From Metabacillus flavus (lineage in GTDB: Bacteria > Bacillota > Bacilli > Bacillales > Bacillaceae), in contig NZ_JAGVRK010000001.1 of the NCBI RefSeq assembly GCF_018283675.1, positions 3,038,001 to 3,102,000 of the forward strand: a stretch of DNA of 64,000 nucleotides, read 5' to 3'. The first letter of the stretch is position 1. The number at the start of each line of letters is the position of its first letter. Positions 31,539-40,045 of this stretch are shown here, piece by piece. The position numbers and the translations under genes were made by a program. Under the pieces are notes generated by a model. It was not told the DNA's origin. It saw only the letters and a list, made by a program, of their open reading frames with translations, and did no database searches.

Positions 31539-32169
31539 CTGTTTTAATGAGATTTGCGATTAAAACATAGCGTTCTGGAGCTGAACCAATAAAATCGAAC
31601 GGATAGCATGTAGATACAGTTAGCGTCGCCCTTGGTTTAGGTACGATCACCGTACGGTCATTTTCATCTACGATGCGTACCTTGCGAACTTTATAAGTAA
31701 AAGTGCCAGCTGATGTTTTCACTACAAGCAGATCGTTCTCCCCTACTTTTCCAAGCTGTCTGAAGACGGTATCCCGGTGTCCTGATAAAACAGAGTTATC
31801 CTTTTCACCAGGAAGGACAGATTGAGCAAAATGCCCAACTCCTTTTTCGAGCTCGTCTTCATCCGTCCCATGGTAAATGGGCAGAACTGCCTCTAGTTTA
31901 GGGATGATCAATTCACCCATCCTCTCACCTTTTACCGGTCTTGTTTCGTATAAAGGTGAAGGTTTAGCGCCTTCTGTCTCACTTGCTTTAGCCGGCGCCG
32001 TTTTGATGACATGGTAATCCGCTTTCTGCTGTTCATAGAAAAAGTAAGCTTTTGCTAATTTAAACGCATTTGTACTAGTTAAGAAAACTCCGGCAGCAAA
32101 CAGTATCACGGCACTAAAAAGAAGAAGCGTACGCTTCTTCTTTACTAATGGAAGGAAATGTTTCATCAA
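31528..32169 (-). CDS. Class D sortase
   Basis: A 213-residue membrane-anchored transpeptidase. One N-terminal helix (about residues 14-34) is followed by the sortase barrel with His131 (SGHRDTVF), Cys188 (TLTVSTCYPFDF) and Arg200 (APERYV). The TLTVSTC motif and the overall size fit class D. It overlaps the end of the upstream surface protein gene by four bases, and the C-terminal MPKTA sorting signal of that protein is its probable substrate. It is the last gene of a two-gene operon ending in a terminator shared with thiT. Confidence 0.93.
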   Translation of the reverse strand: MMKHFLPLVKKKRTLLLFSAVILFAAGVFLTSTNAFKLAKAYFFYEQQKADYHVIKTAPAKASETEGAKPSPLYETRPVKGERMGELIIPKLEAVLPIYHGTDEDELEKGVGHFAQSVLPGEKDNSVLSGHRDTVFRQLGKVGENDLLVVKTSAGTFTYKVRKVRIVDENDRTVIVPKPRATLTVSTCYPFDFIGSAPERYVLIANLIKTEKP

Positions 32170-33338
32170 ATAGATGCACGCAGCTTTCTTCTGATGAAAA
32201 AGGACACTGCAATTAAAAAAGCTCCTGCAATCATCCAGTTTGCATGGAATCCTGCTGTCTTAGGCATTTTAGCACCTTTAACCGTAGCTTCCGGTTTTTC
32301 AGTCTGATTTTTAATGGATGAAACTGTTTCAGAGGTTTTTACTAAGTCCTGACCCGTTTCTTTAATTAATTCCGATCCAATCATTTCAGAAGTTAAGGTC
32401 ATATCCAAAATCAGTTTGTTATCCAAATCATAAAGCTCGACGAATAGGTCTGCGCCATCAACATCATTGAGACTCATCATAGTCTGCAAGGAGAGCTCTT
32501 TTTTAATGCCATCCTTGACTAGGTAGTATTTCGCCTGCAAATTAAGCAGATCCATCATTTCACCGTAGATGGAGATCATTTCTTGAACGTCTTTCTCAGA
32601 AAGCTCATCCACACTTTCAAAATCACCGATTGCCATCATTCTGTCGCCAAGCTGCATCAGCTGCGCATCAATGTATGGATTGTTTTGATACACTTTTTCG
32701 AAATGTGCAGCAAGACGCTCAAATTCTTCTTGTGTTAAACCAAGCTGATCAAATATTTCTTCAAAATCAGATTCCATATCCGGAAGTTCCATAAAATTAT
32801 AGATTTCCTCATCAAGTTCTTCAATAGAATCGTAATCTTCCAAAACAAGTCCGTGCTCCTTCATAAACTGGTCAAACTCTTCACGGGAGGCAAAATCGTA
32901 GCTTTCCCAAAGTTCCTGAAGTGTAGCATCATTTATTTCTGTAGGAAAGTCCCCCGCAATTTGGATCGTTTCAAGCAAATAATTTTCAAAATAGAAAACA
33001 TCCTGTACTTTTTCCCCATCGAATAAATCCCCGTTTTCAACAAGGAGGTCTGTTAATTGTTCTTCTGTTAATTGATATTTTGCAAGAATTTCTTTAAGAA
33101 CATCATCAGTCACCCTTCTTCCAAGATGACTTCTTAAATCTTCTACATCCTCAAATTCATCAAACATTCTGTAATCAAAGTTCTCTAAGTATGTCTCAAG
33201 CTGGCCATGTGTCAGGTTAATTTCTTTTAAGTAGGCTTTATAGCTGCTGCTGTTTACGTCAATCTTGCCTGCAGCCAGTGCTGTGTGTGCAACGAGCAGC
33301 TGAAGCAGTACAAGACATGCCGCGAAATATTTTTTCAC
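32166..33338 (-). CDS. Processed acidic surface protein with MPKTA sorting signal
   Basis: A 390-residue exported protein. Residues 1-22 are a signal peptide. The mature part is very acidic with many repeats of 'LT-x-E-x-L/F' helices (for example QLTEEQLTDLL and LGLTQEEFERL), so it is probably helical. The C-terminus has an LPXTA-type sorting signal MPKTAG (residues 358-363), a hydrophobic helix and a basic tail RRKLRASI. This fits the family of processed acidic surface proteins that I know as always paired with a sortase. Role unknown; it may be a wall-anchored adaptor or competence/sporulation surface protein. Encoded directly upstream of the sortase with four bases overlap. Confidence 0.88.
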   Translation of the reverse strand: MKKYFAACLVLLQLLVAHTALAAGKIDVNSSSYKAYLKEINLTHGQLETYLENFDYRMFDEFEDVEDLRSHLGRRVTDDVLKEILAKYQLTEEQLTDLLVENGDLFDGEKVQDVFYFENYLLETIQIAGDFPTEINDATLQELWESYDFASREEFDQFMKEHGLVLEDYDSIEELDEEIYNFMELPDMESDFEEIFDQLGLTQEEFERLAAHFEKVYQNNPYIDAQLMQLGDRMMAIGDFESVDELSEKDVQEMISIYGEMMDLLNLQAKYYLVKDGIKKELSLQTMMSLNDVDGADLFVELYDLDNKLILDMTLTSEMIGSELIKETGQDLVKTSETVSSIKNQTEKPEATVKGAKMPKTAGFHANWMIAGAFLIAVSFFIRRKLRASI

Positions 33339-33497
33339 CGCAGTGTCCCCCTGTAATATTTGTAATCTAGAAAATTATATACTGAAATTTTTGTAATGTA
33401 TAGCACAATATTTTATTGGAGGTTTATTAAATAGTTCTATTTTAGCTTGAAGATGAATCTACTAGAGTTATAGGAAGTAGCTTCGGGAGGCCAGGCA

Positions 33498-33689
33498 ATG
33501 AGTCCAACCTTTTTCTTTATGTTAGGAAGCATGCTGTTATCTATCATTCATTTTCTAATCAGCTATAGGGAAGCCATTCGGGTAAGTAATGAGGAAGGAC
33601 CTGTATTCGGATGGGGATTGGTATTTAATGTACCGCTTGCATTTCTGTTTGCCATACTGGCTAATTTGTTCCATCACCAGCTAAATTAG
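33498..33689 (+). CDS. Small membrane protein, 63 aa
   Basis: Two hydrophobic helices (residues 4-22 and 41-58) joined by a charged loop (YREAIRVSNEEGPVFGW). ATG 33498 has a GGGAGG site seven bases upstream, and a 15-bp terminator stem contains the stop codon. I do not recognise the family and give no function. Its signals for translation and termination make it a likely real gene. Confidence 0.75.
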   Translation: MSPTFFFMLGSMLLSIIHFLISYREAIRVSNEEGPVFGWGLVFNVPLAFLFAILANLFHHQLN

Positions 33690-33720
33690 AAAGGCCTCCT
33701 GAAACGGAGGCCTTTCTAAT
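33685..33720. terminator. Bidirectional terminator, 15-bp stem
   Basis: ATTAGAAAGGCCTCC (33685-33699) and GGAGGCCTTTCTAAT (33706-33720) pair perfectly; shared by the 63-aa gene and the convergent GNAT gene. Confidence 0.92.
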
Positions 33721-33726
33721 CTGCTA

Positions 33727-34260
33727 TTAAACTCTGTTGCCTTGCAGCAGCATGGATTTAAGCCGTTCAATATCCTTCCAGCCGAAAGCATATTCAATAT
33801 GTTCCCGATTTCCAATTGAAAACGTTTCTTCGCCTATTAATTCAGGAAAATAGGATTCGTAAAATCCACGTGAAGGATTTTCACTGATTACCCAAACCAT
33901 GACAGATTGGAAGCCTTTATCCATGAGATCATCAATCGAATTTAACAGCAGCGCACTGCCAATCCCTTTTCGCTGAACCTCATCCAGAAGATAGATGGCA
34001 TATATTTCTCCATCAAATCCATGTTTTTCAGAACGCTCCTTGCCATAGCTTGAAAATCCTACGATTCTCCCCTCCTCGTCTTCGGCTATAATCAGGTGAT
34101 TTAAATCGGCCTTTTCCCACTGGTTTACCTTTTCAGCATAAGTAAGAGAGTTCAAATAATCAGAATCAACGATATCGCGATAAGTGGTCCGCCAACTGTC
34201 CACGTGTACTTCTGCAATCCCTTTTATATCCTCTTTCTTTGCTTTTCTGATTTTATACAT
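33727..34260 (-). CDS. GNAT family N-acetyltransferase
   Basis: A 177-residue acetyltransferase with the acetyl-CoA loop DEVQRKGIGSALL (about residues 92-104) and the motif VMVWVISENPSRGFYES downstream. The N-terminus IRKAKKEDIKGIAEVHVDSWRTTY is typical of a subfamily with unknown substrates. It has a downstream GNAT beta strand ending EYAFGWKDIERL. Monocistronic, convergent with the 63-aa gene. Confidence 0.88.
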   Translation of the reverse strand: MYKIRKAKKEDIKGIAEVHVDSWRTTYRDIVDSDYLNSLTYAEKVNQWEKADLNHLIIAEDEEGRIVGFSSYGKERSEKHGFDGEIYAIYLLDEVQRKGIGSALLLNSIDDLMDKGFQSVMVWVISENPSRGFYESYFPELIGEETFSIGNREHIEYAFGWKDIERLKSMLLQGNRV

Positions 34261-34317
34261 AATAATCCCCCTGCTCTATTCTATTGTTCACTATTCTCCT
34301 ATACCCAATTTCTTTCC

Positions 34318-35247
34318 TTAATCATCCAAATTTCTATTAGAATGCTGAGCAGGAACTTTTTTCCCCCGGAAGCTTCTCTTTATATCCCCCGCCATAAATA
34401 GCAAAATCCCCGCAAAAATTACGGCACTTCCGGCTGCCTGAGTCAACATGATCTGCTCATTCAGCACATAATAGGCAAGGATGATTGCACCCGCTGGTTC
34501 AAATAGAATAGCGACTGAAATCGTATTCGTGCTGATCCATTTCAAAGCCCAATTAAACAAGGAATGACCCAGCAGATTAGGAAAAATGGCCAAAAGCAGA
34601 AGCCACATTAAATTTTCTCCGCTTCCTGGATCTAAACTATACGAAAATACTAAACAATAAAGCAGCAAAGTTCCCGCACTAATTCCGTAAACAAGAGTTG
34701 TATGCAAAATCAGCGAATGCCGCTTTCTTACTTCCTGCCCGAATAAAAGATAGGCTGTAACCATAAAACAAGCTGTTAAAGCCAGTAAATCTCCTGCCAG
34801 TGCCCATCCGCTGATTTGCAGGTCACCCCAGCTGATTATCAAGCTCCCTATTATCGCAATTGCTGCACTCCACACGGATTGCCGCGTTACCCGCTCTCCA
34901 AAAAGAAGGTAGGTTCCTGCAAATGCGAATAGAGGCTGAAGCGTCACAAGAACCACCGAGCTTGCAACGGATGTTAATTCGAGGGACTCAAACCATAAAA
35001 TAAAATGAAAGGCGAGGAAAATTCCTGCCAGGGAAATATAGAGCCAGTCTTTCTTTTTCATTTCTTTTATGCCCGATCCCTTCGCCATGAGAAAAAAAGG
35101 CATCATTAATAGCACAGAAAAGAACATCCGGTAAAAAGCCGTAACAGGCGGCGGAGTGGTGGTCAGTTTGACCATTACTGCAGAGGCCGAGACAGAGAGC
35201 ACCCCAATTAATAGTGCGATATAAGCATATGTTTTTTGTTTATTCAT
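34318..35247 (-). CDS. EamA/DMT-family transporter
   Basis: A 309-residue membrane protein with ten hydrophobic helices arranged as two EamA halves. Typical signs are TAFYRMFFSVLLMMPFF early and the SVAILFEPAGAIILAYYVLNEQ motif in the second half. Members export metabolites such as amino acids or sugars; the substrate cannot be predicted. The C-terminal tail KRSFRGKKVPAQHSNRNLDD is cytoplasmic and polar. Transcribed alone from the region divergent from the acyl-CoA synthetase. Confidence 0.9.
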   Translation of the reverse strand: MNKQKTYAYIALLIGVLSVSASAVMVKLTTTPPPVTAFYRMFFSVLLMMPFFLMAKGSGIKEMKKKDWLYISLAGIFLAFHFILWFESLELTSVASSVVLVTLQPLFAFAGTYLLFGERVTRQSVWSAAIAIIGSLIISWGDLQISGWALAGDLLALTACFMVTAYLLFGQEVRKRHSLILHTTLVYGISAGTLLLYCLVFSYSLDPGSGENLMWLLLLAIFPNLLGHSLFNWALKWISTNTISVAILFEPAGAIILAYYVLNEQIMLTQAAGSAVIFAGILLFMAGDIKRSFRGKKVPAQHSNRNLDD

Positions 35248-35329
35248 GTTGATCTCCTCACCCTACTAAACATCTGCAAAAAGGCGAGATTTGTAGAAGG
35301 ATAATTTTTAAAATATTCTGTTAATATTG

Positions 35330-35348
35330 TATAATGAAAGCGTTAACT
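35330..35348 (+). promoter_or_regulatory. -10 box with overlapping consensus cre site
   Basis: TATAAT (35330-35335) with a weak -35 TTTAAA (35307-35312). The 14-base cre sequence TGAAAGCGTTAACT (35335-35348) matches TGWAARCGYTWNCW at every position and starts inside the -10 box, so CcpA binding would block RNA polymerase. Confidence 0.8.
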
Positions 35349-35369
35349 CTTGCGATATAAGGAGGCCCA

Positions 35370-36989
35370 ATGAATTCTTTAAAGCAAATGACAATCGGGA
35401 AAATGTTTCAGGAAACCGTCCGGGAGTTTGGAAGCCATGAAGCCATTGTCTATTCTAAAGAAGAAATCCGCTACACCTATCAAGAATTTTACGAGGAAAC
35501 CGCAAAAATTGCAAAAGCTCTTATAGGAATCGGTATTAAAAAAGGGGACCATATCGCAGTTTGGGCAACGAACGTTCCGGAGTGGCTCCTTCTGCAATTT
35601 GCTACGGCAAGGATGGGCGCTGTTCTTGTAACGGTTAATACGAGCTACCAGGTTCACGAGCTTGAATATTTATTACAACAGTCCGATTCAGCTGCTTTAT
35701 TTTTAATTGACGGCTACAAGGGAACCTCCTATACAGAGATGATCCAGTCAATTACCAGCCGAACCAATCATCCTCTTACCAAGCTAAAACACCAAATCTA
35801 CATAGGCAGTGATCAGTGTCCTGAAGGGATGACTAGCTGGAATAAATTCCTAATGCATGCAGCTGCTGTTTCAGATGCAGAATTGGAACAAAGGGAATGC
35901 GAGCTTGATCAGCATGATGCAATTAATATGCAGTACACTTCCGGAACGACAGGCTTTCCAAAAGGAGTTATGCTTAGCCATCATAACATTGTTAATAACG
36001 GCTATTTAATCGCAAGCTCCATGAAACTGACAAATCAGGACAGGCTTTGCATTCCCGTACCGTTCTTCCATTGTTTTGGCTGTGTATTGAGTACGATGGC
36101 TGCTGTTACAGTTGGAGCTTGCATGGTCCCAACAATAGAATTCAGCCCTGACCTTGTGCTTGAAACGGTGGAAAGGGAACGCTGCACCGGCTTACAGGGT
36201 GTTCCTACCATGTTTATTGCCGAACTTTCACTTGATTCTTTTCCATCATATGATTTATCCTCTCTCCGGACAGGGATTATGGCAGGATCTCCTTGTCCGA
36301 TCGAAGTGATGAAAAAAGTGATGGACCAGATGGGAATGAATGAAATTACAATTTGCTACGGACAAACGGAGGCATCTCCTGTCATTACTCAAACAACTGT
36401 AGATGACTCTATTGAAAGAAAAGTAGAAACAGTCGGGAAACCTCATCCGCATGTTGAAGTTAAAATTATCGATCCTGTATCCGGGAAGGAAATGGCACCA
36501 AATGAACAGGGAGAACTGTGTACGAGAGGCTATCACGTTATGAAGGGTTATTATAAAATGCCGGAAGCGACCAGCGAAGCAATCGATGCTGACGGGTGGC
36601 TGCATACAGGTGATCTCGCTGCGATGGATGAAGAGGGCTACGTTAAAATTACCGGCCGCCTTAAGGATATGATTATAAGGGGCGGAGAGAACATTTATCC
36701 CCGGGAGATTGAAGAGTTTCTATATCGGCACCCTGATATTGTAGATGTCCAGGTTATTGGGGTGCCCGATGAAAAATACGGAGAGAGAACGGCTGCCTGT
36801 ATCCGAGTCAGGGAAGGAGCTGACCTGACGATGCAGCATATTCAGGAATACTGTGAAGGGCAAATCGCATTTTATAAAATTCCTGAATACTGCTTTATCA
36901 TGGATGAGTATCCTATGACTGCATCAGGAAAAATCCAGAAATTCAAACTGCGGGAACAGGCACTGGACTGGGTTAAAGAGAGAGTTTAG
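35370..36989 (+). CDS. Acyl-CoA synthetase (AMP-dependent, YngI-like)
   Basis: A 539-residue ANL-superfamily enzyme that activates a carboxylic acid with ATP and CoA. Motifs: YTSGTTGFPKGVMLSHHN (near residues 190-207), YGQTEASPV, GDLAAMDEEGY, and the C-terminal MTASGKIQKFKLR with the catalytic lysine. The length and the sequence around GFPKG resemble YngI/FadD-like medium- or long-chain acyl-CoA synthetases. The cre site in its promoter suits a fatty-acid or branched-acid catabolic role under carbon control. Start ATG 35370 has AAGGAGG nine bases upstream. Confidence 0.9.
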   Translation: MNSLKQMTIGKMFQETVREFGSHEAIVYSKEEIRYTYQEFYEETAKIAKALIGIGIKKGDHIAVWATNVPEWLLLQFATARMGAVLVTVNTSYQVHELEYLLQQSDSAALFLIDGYKGTSYTEMIQSITSRTNHPLTKLKHQIYIGSDQCPEGMTSWNKFLMHAAAVSDAELEQRECELDQHDAINMQYTSGTTGFPKGVMLSHHNIVNNGYLIASSMKLTNQDRLCIPVPFFHCFGCVLSTMAAVTVGACMVPTIEFSPDLVLETVERERCTGLQGVPTMFIAELSLDSFPSYDLSSLRTGIMAGSPCPIEVMKKVMDQMGMNEITICYGQTEASPVITQTTVDDSIERKVETVGKPHPHVEVKIIDPVSGKEMAPNEQGELCTRGYHVMKGYYKMPEATSEAIDADGWLHTGDLAAMDEEGYVKITGRLKDMIIRGGENIYPREIEEFLYRHPDIVDVQVIGVPDEKYGERTAACIRVREGADLTMQHIQEYCEGQIAFYKIPEYCFIMDEYPMTASGKIQKFKLREQALDWVKERV

Positions 36990-37056
36990 ATGAAGTGCAT
37001 GAAGGGACTTCATGCATAGGTTTTGATATGATGGACGTGAAGAGGAGGAATCGGCC

Positions 37057-37551
37057 ATGTATGAACATATGAAAAAAGTGCGAGAAGAATTGCTTAATAC
37101 ACTCAATGAAGTATCCAATGAGGAATTTAACAAAAAACCTTCTTCTGACGGATGGAGCGTTGGGCAGGTTGTGGACCACCTTCAAAAAATGGAGAAAATC
37201 GTACTGGAAAGCCTCAAAAAATCCATACATCATGCAGAGGATAAGACGGTTGAAGAAAAACAGCTTGAGATTGTAACGGACCGGTCCCGTAAGGTTCCAG
37301 CACCTGACTATGTTGTGCCAAGTCCTGTACCAATTGACCGGGTTGAGGTAATAACTGCACTCGAAGAAGCTAGACGAGATCTGATAAATTTCACTGAACT
37401 GCTTGCCAAAGATTTCGACCTTACTTCAAGGGCTCTTAAACACCCTGTCTTAGGAGAACTATCCATTAAACAATGGGTTGAATTTGTGGGGTACCATGAG
37501 GAGCGCCATCTTCTGCAGATTAAAGAAGCAAAAGAAATAATTGGTGCTTAA
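37057..37551 (+). CDS. DinB-like metal-dependent protein
   Basis: A 164-residue helical bundle of the DinB/YfiT-type superfamily. It has the metal-binding histidines in VVDHLQKME (His46) and GYHEERHLLQI near the C-terminus. Such proteins often act as thiol transferases or are of unknown function. ATG 37057 follows GAGGAGG. It is 67 bases after the acyl-CoA synthetase stop and may be co-transcribed with it, since no terminator is seen between them. Confidence 0.87.
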   Translation: MYEHMKKVREELLNTLNEVSNEEFNKKPSSDGWSVGQVVDHLQKMEKIVLESLKKSIHHAEDKTVEEKQLEIVTDRSRKVPAPDYVVPSPVPIDRVEVITALEEARRDLINFTELLAKDFDLTSRALKHPVLGELSIKQWVEFVGYHEERHLLQIKEAKEIIGA

Positions 37552-37561
37552 CCAGCGTTCC

Positions 37562-37597
37562 GCAGCCGGCCTTAATCAGCCCGGCTGCTTGTTATTT
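37562..37597. terminator. Terminator between DinB-like gene and convergent small secreted gene
   Basis: GCAGCCGG (37562-37569) and CCGGCTGC (37581-37588) with T-rich tail TTGTTATTTTT. Confidence 0.8.
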
Positions 37598-37933
37598 TTG
37601 GATAAGTTTCACGTCACCCGTTACACGGTTGACTGAATACGTAACATTTTCATTTCCTGATGCAGTCGTGCCGTCCTCAAACCAAGAGGCACTGCAAATG
37701 TATCCATTCTTTGTTTCAACGAGGAATTTAGCTCCGGCTTCCCCTTTTCCGCTCCGTTCGAGAAAATCTACAACCAGAAGAAGTGCTTCATCCTTTGTCA
37801 CTTCCTGATCAGCCATTACTTCATGCTGGATAGGAGATTTGAACCCGGCCGCATTAATTAATTCATCACCGAAAAATTCATAAATCAAAAACAGAGCCAG
37901 CCCTAATCCGAGCACTGCCTGCGCCACTTTCAT
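37592..37933 (-). CDS. Hypothetical membrane-anchored protein, 113 aa
   Basis: Residues 4-18 are a short hydrophobic anchor, then an acidic soluble part of about 90 residues with DEALLLVVDFLERSGKGEAGAKFLVETKNGY and ENVTYSVNRVTGDVKLI, which gives the look of a PepSY-like small domain. ATG 37933 follows GGGAGG at eight bases. Family not recognised. It is convergent with the DinB-like gene; the terminator between them is shared. Confidence 0.7.
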   Translation of the reverse strand: MKVAQAVLGLGLALFLIYEFFGDELINAAGFKSPIQHEVMADQEVTKDEALLLVVDFLERSGKGEAGAKFLVETKNGYICSASWFEDGTTASGNENVTYSVNRVTGDVKLIQK

Positions 37934-38084
37934 GCTGATTGCCTCCCGCCTTTCTATCTAAAAGTATTATCGGTTCATTTCGCTTCTGAATAAAGTGATT
38001 TTATGTAAATTGATTGTAAATATTAGGTCTTTTTGCACCTTTTATCTTTTTGCAAATTTATTTTTAAATAATTATAAAACAATA

Positions 38085-38112
38085 TTGACTTTTTTCGAAA
38101 AATCGTTATGAT
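38085..38112 (+). promoter_or_regulatory. Promoter of tRNA-Ala
   Basis: TTGACT (38085-38090), 16 bases, TATGAT (38107-38112), about 33 bases upstream of the tRNA gene. Confidence 0.75.
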
Positions 38113-38144
38113 TTATATTATGCACTAACGCATAAAAATATTAC

Positions 38145-38217
38145 GGGGGCTTAGCTCAGCTGGGAGAGCGTTTGGCTGGCAGCCAAAAGGTCAGCGGTTC
38201 GATCCCGCTAGTCTCCA
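38145..38217 (+). tRNA. tRNA-Ala (GGC), solitary
   Basis: 73 nt, acceptor GGGGGCT/AGTCTCC with two G-T pairs, anticodon loop CTGGCAG. CCA is not encoded. Single gene with its own promoter and terminator, as I recall for B. subtilis trnSL-Ala. Confidence 0.94.
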
Positions 38218-38221
38218 TCTA

Positions 38222-38248
38222 AAAACACCCTTGCGGATGCAAGGGTGT
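38222..38248 (+). terminator. Terminator of tRNA-Ala
   Basis: AACACCCTTGC (38224-38234) pairs with GCAAGGGTGTT, followed by TTTCTGTTTT. Confidence 0.92.
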
Positions 38249-38358
38249 TTTTCTGTTTTCTGGCAGCAGCTCATGGGCATGACCGTTCATTTTCCGTATT
38301 TCCGTATGAAATCGTATTTTAGCTATCGTGCTTGCTCATTCCACTATTGTTTTGCAGC

Positions 38359-39387
38359 TTACTTTAAAATGGCTTTTTTCGTTGCTGGTCCCACTATCCC
38401 ATCAGCTGTGAGACGGCTGGCCTTTTGAAAGGCTAATACTGCTTTTTCAGTGTTTGGACCGAATACTCCGTCAGTACCCTTTGTATTGTATCCCAGAGCA
38501 GTAAGCTTTTGCTGCAGCTCTTTTACTGCAGGGCCTTTGCTGCCTTTTTTTAATGTTCCGCTGTTCGCAAGCGTAGATCCGGGCTGCGGTGTACTTGATC
38601 CATTTAACGCATTCCATGTCGCGGGACCAGCAATTCCATCAGCAGTAAGCCCCTTGCTCTTCTGGAAAGCACGTACCGCTTTGTCAGTAGCTGAACCAAA
38701 AACACCGTCAATGCCGCCGGTGCTGAATCCAAGATCCGTTAATTTGCGCTGAAGCTCTGCTACTGCATCTCCTCTGCTTCCTTTCTTAAGCGTATCTCCG
38801 CTGTTACCTGAATTCCCGCCTGGCTTAACATTATATCCATAAGATTTGGCAATCGAATCGAATGATTTTCCTGAGCTTATGATAATCACTGCCGTATTGA
38901 TAGGCACTTGACTATAAAGCCATTCAACCTCGTTATCATACATCCTGACACAGCCGCTGCTAACATATCCTCCAATTGAGCTTGGATTATTGTTACCGTG
39001 TATCCCATATGTCGAACCCGATGTTCCTCGCGCATTCAAACCCATCCATCTATTACCGAGCGGGTTTCTAGGATCGCCTCCAGGAATATTTCCTTTATAA
39101 TAAGGTCTGTTTACGATTTTCTGAACAATCTTGAATTTCCCCTCAGGTGTAAGCGACTGGCTTCTCCCTGTTCCAACCTTGAACACTCGTTTCAGCTTGC
39201 TGTTTTCGTAATAAGCAAGCTTGTTTGACGACTTATTAATGATGATAAACTTGGTTGCTGCTGCAGATGCATCCGGTATACCTGCAAAAGAGAACAGAAG
39301 AAATACACTGCAAAACAAAATAAGCCATTTCTTAAGCAAAAACCTCAACCCCCGGTTCGATTTTTTCAAACATTTATATCTATGCAT
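38359..39387 (-). CDS. L,D-transpeptidase (YkuD domain) with two peptidoglycan-binding domains
   Basis: A 342-residue secreted enzyme. A basic N-terminus and hydrophobic core (about residues 18-43) form the signal peptide. The YkuD catalytic domain has His130 in YGIHGN and Cys146 in SSGCVRM, the site that forms 3-3 cross-links and resists most beta-lactams. Two PG_binding_1 repeats (GSRGDAVAELQRKL and GSKGPAVKELQQKL) follow. The order catalytic-then-binding is uncommon but seen in bacilli. It lies alone, without a strong terminator of its own except near the tRNA. Confidence 0.93.
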   Translation of the reverse strand: MHRYKCLKKSNRGLRFLLKKWLILFCSVFLLFSFAGIPDASAAATKFIIINKSSNKLAYYENSKLKRVFKVGTGRSQSLTPEGKFKIVQKIVNRPYYKGNIPGGDPRNPLGNRWMGLNARGTSGSTYGIHGNNNPSSIGGYVSSGCVRMYDNEVEWLYSQVPINTAVIIISSGKSFDSIAKSYGYNVKPGGNSGNSGDTLKKGSRGDAVAELQRKLTDLGFSTGGIDGVFGSATDKAVRAFQKSKGLTADGIAGPATWNALNGSSTPQPGSTLANSGTLKKGSKGPAVKELQQKLTALGYNTKGTDGVFGPNTEKAVLAFQKASRLTADGIVGPATKKAILK

Positions 39388-39595
39388 GGGCTGAGTAGAG
39401 AAGTTCCATTTTTACCAATTTAAAATGTGAAATGGTAAAAAACAGATATTTCGAGGAATATACTGTCGTTATTTCTATAATCATTGCTTTCCACATGAGA
39501 TTTTGATGATAAATGAAGATAAATTTTTGCTTGTTTTAAGGAGGAAAACAGCCGGTTTTCTCAAAATAATAAGTAAAGCTTTTATGTTTTGGAAA

Positions 39596-39656
39596 GGTGC
39601 TGGGCTCCTGCAGGAACAGCATGACAAGATAGCCTGCGAAGAACAGAGTTTATCAG
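39596..39656. repeat. Diverged relative of the 635-767 repeat
   Basis: GGCTCCTGCAGGAACAGCATGACAAGATAGCC aligns with the ACTCTTGCGGGAGCAGCGGGACAGGTGAGACC part of the repeat at 635-767 with about 70 percent identity by eye. It lies upstream of the 61-aa gene. The element has lost its flanking inverted repeats, so this assignment is tentative. Confidence 0.4.
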
Positions 39657-39686
39657 CGCGAAAAACTTAAAAAGGTGGTTAATGAC

Positions 39687-39872
39687 ATGATTCAAGAATT
39701 TACTTTACAGCAAATTGCAGAAGGTCTTCCTAAATCTGTATTGAATGCTTCGGATAGAGATTTAGAAGGTTTCCAAAAAATTATTGAAGAAACGATTAAA
39801 CTTAGAGAAGGACATAAAAACCTGCAAAAGATGATAAAGAGCTATTCCACTTCTGTGATCCAGCGATCTTAA
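39687..39872 (+). CDS. Hypothetical protein, 61 aa
   Basis: A helical, charged 61-residue protein (MIQEFTLQQIAEGLPKSVLN at the start). I use ATG 39687 because AAAGGTGG lies eight bases upstream; a GTG at 39675 in frame would overlap that site. It has no recognised domain. Two possible amphipathic helices (about residues 2-40) suggest a small binding or anti-sigma-like role, but this is only an impression. A weak terminator follows. Confidence 0.55.
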   Translation: MIQEFTLQQIAEGLPKSVLNASDRDLEGFQKIIEETIKLREGHKNLQKMIKSYSTSVIQRS

Positions 39873-39886
39873 GTCTTCAATTATCT

Positions 39887-39912
39887 GCCTTTTCATAAGG
39901 CTTTTTTCTTTT
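39887..39912 (+). terminator. Weak terminator of the 61-aa gene
   Basis: GCCTT (39887-39891) pairs with AAGGC (39897-39901) and is followed by TTTTTTCTTTTT. Confidence 0.6.
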
Positions 39913-40045
39913 TCCTCTGACTTTGCTAACTCCTTGACATTTTTACTGAATTTTCTATTTTTCATAAAAATACTTCGTGCTAACCCTCCCTAATTACTAT
40001 ATAAATGAATTATAGATATATAAAAATTAGAAGGGGGCACTGGCG

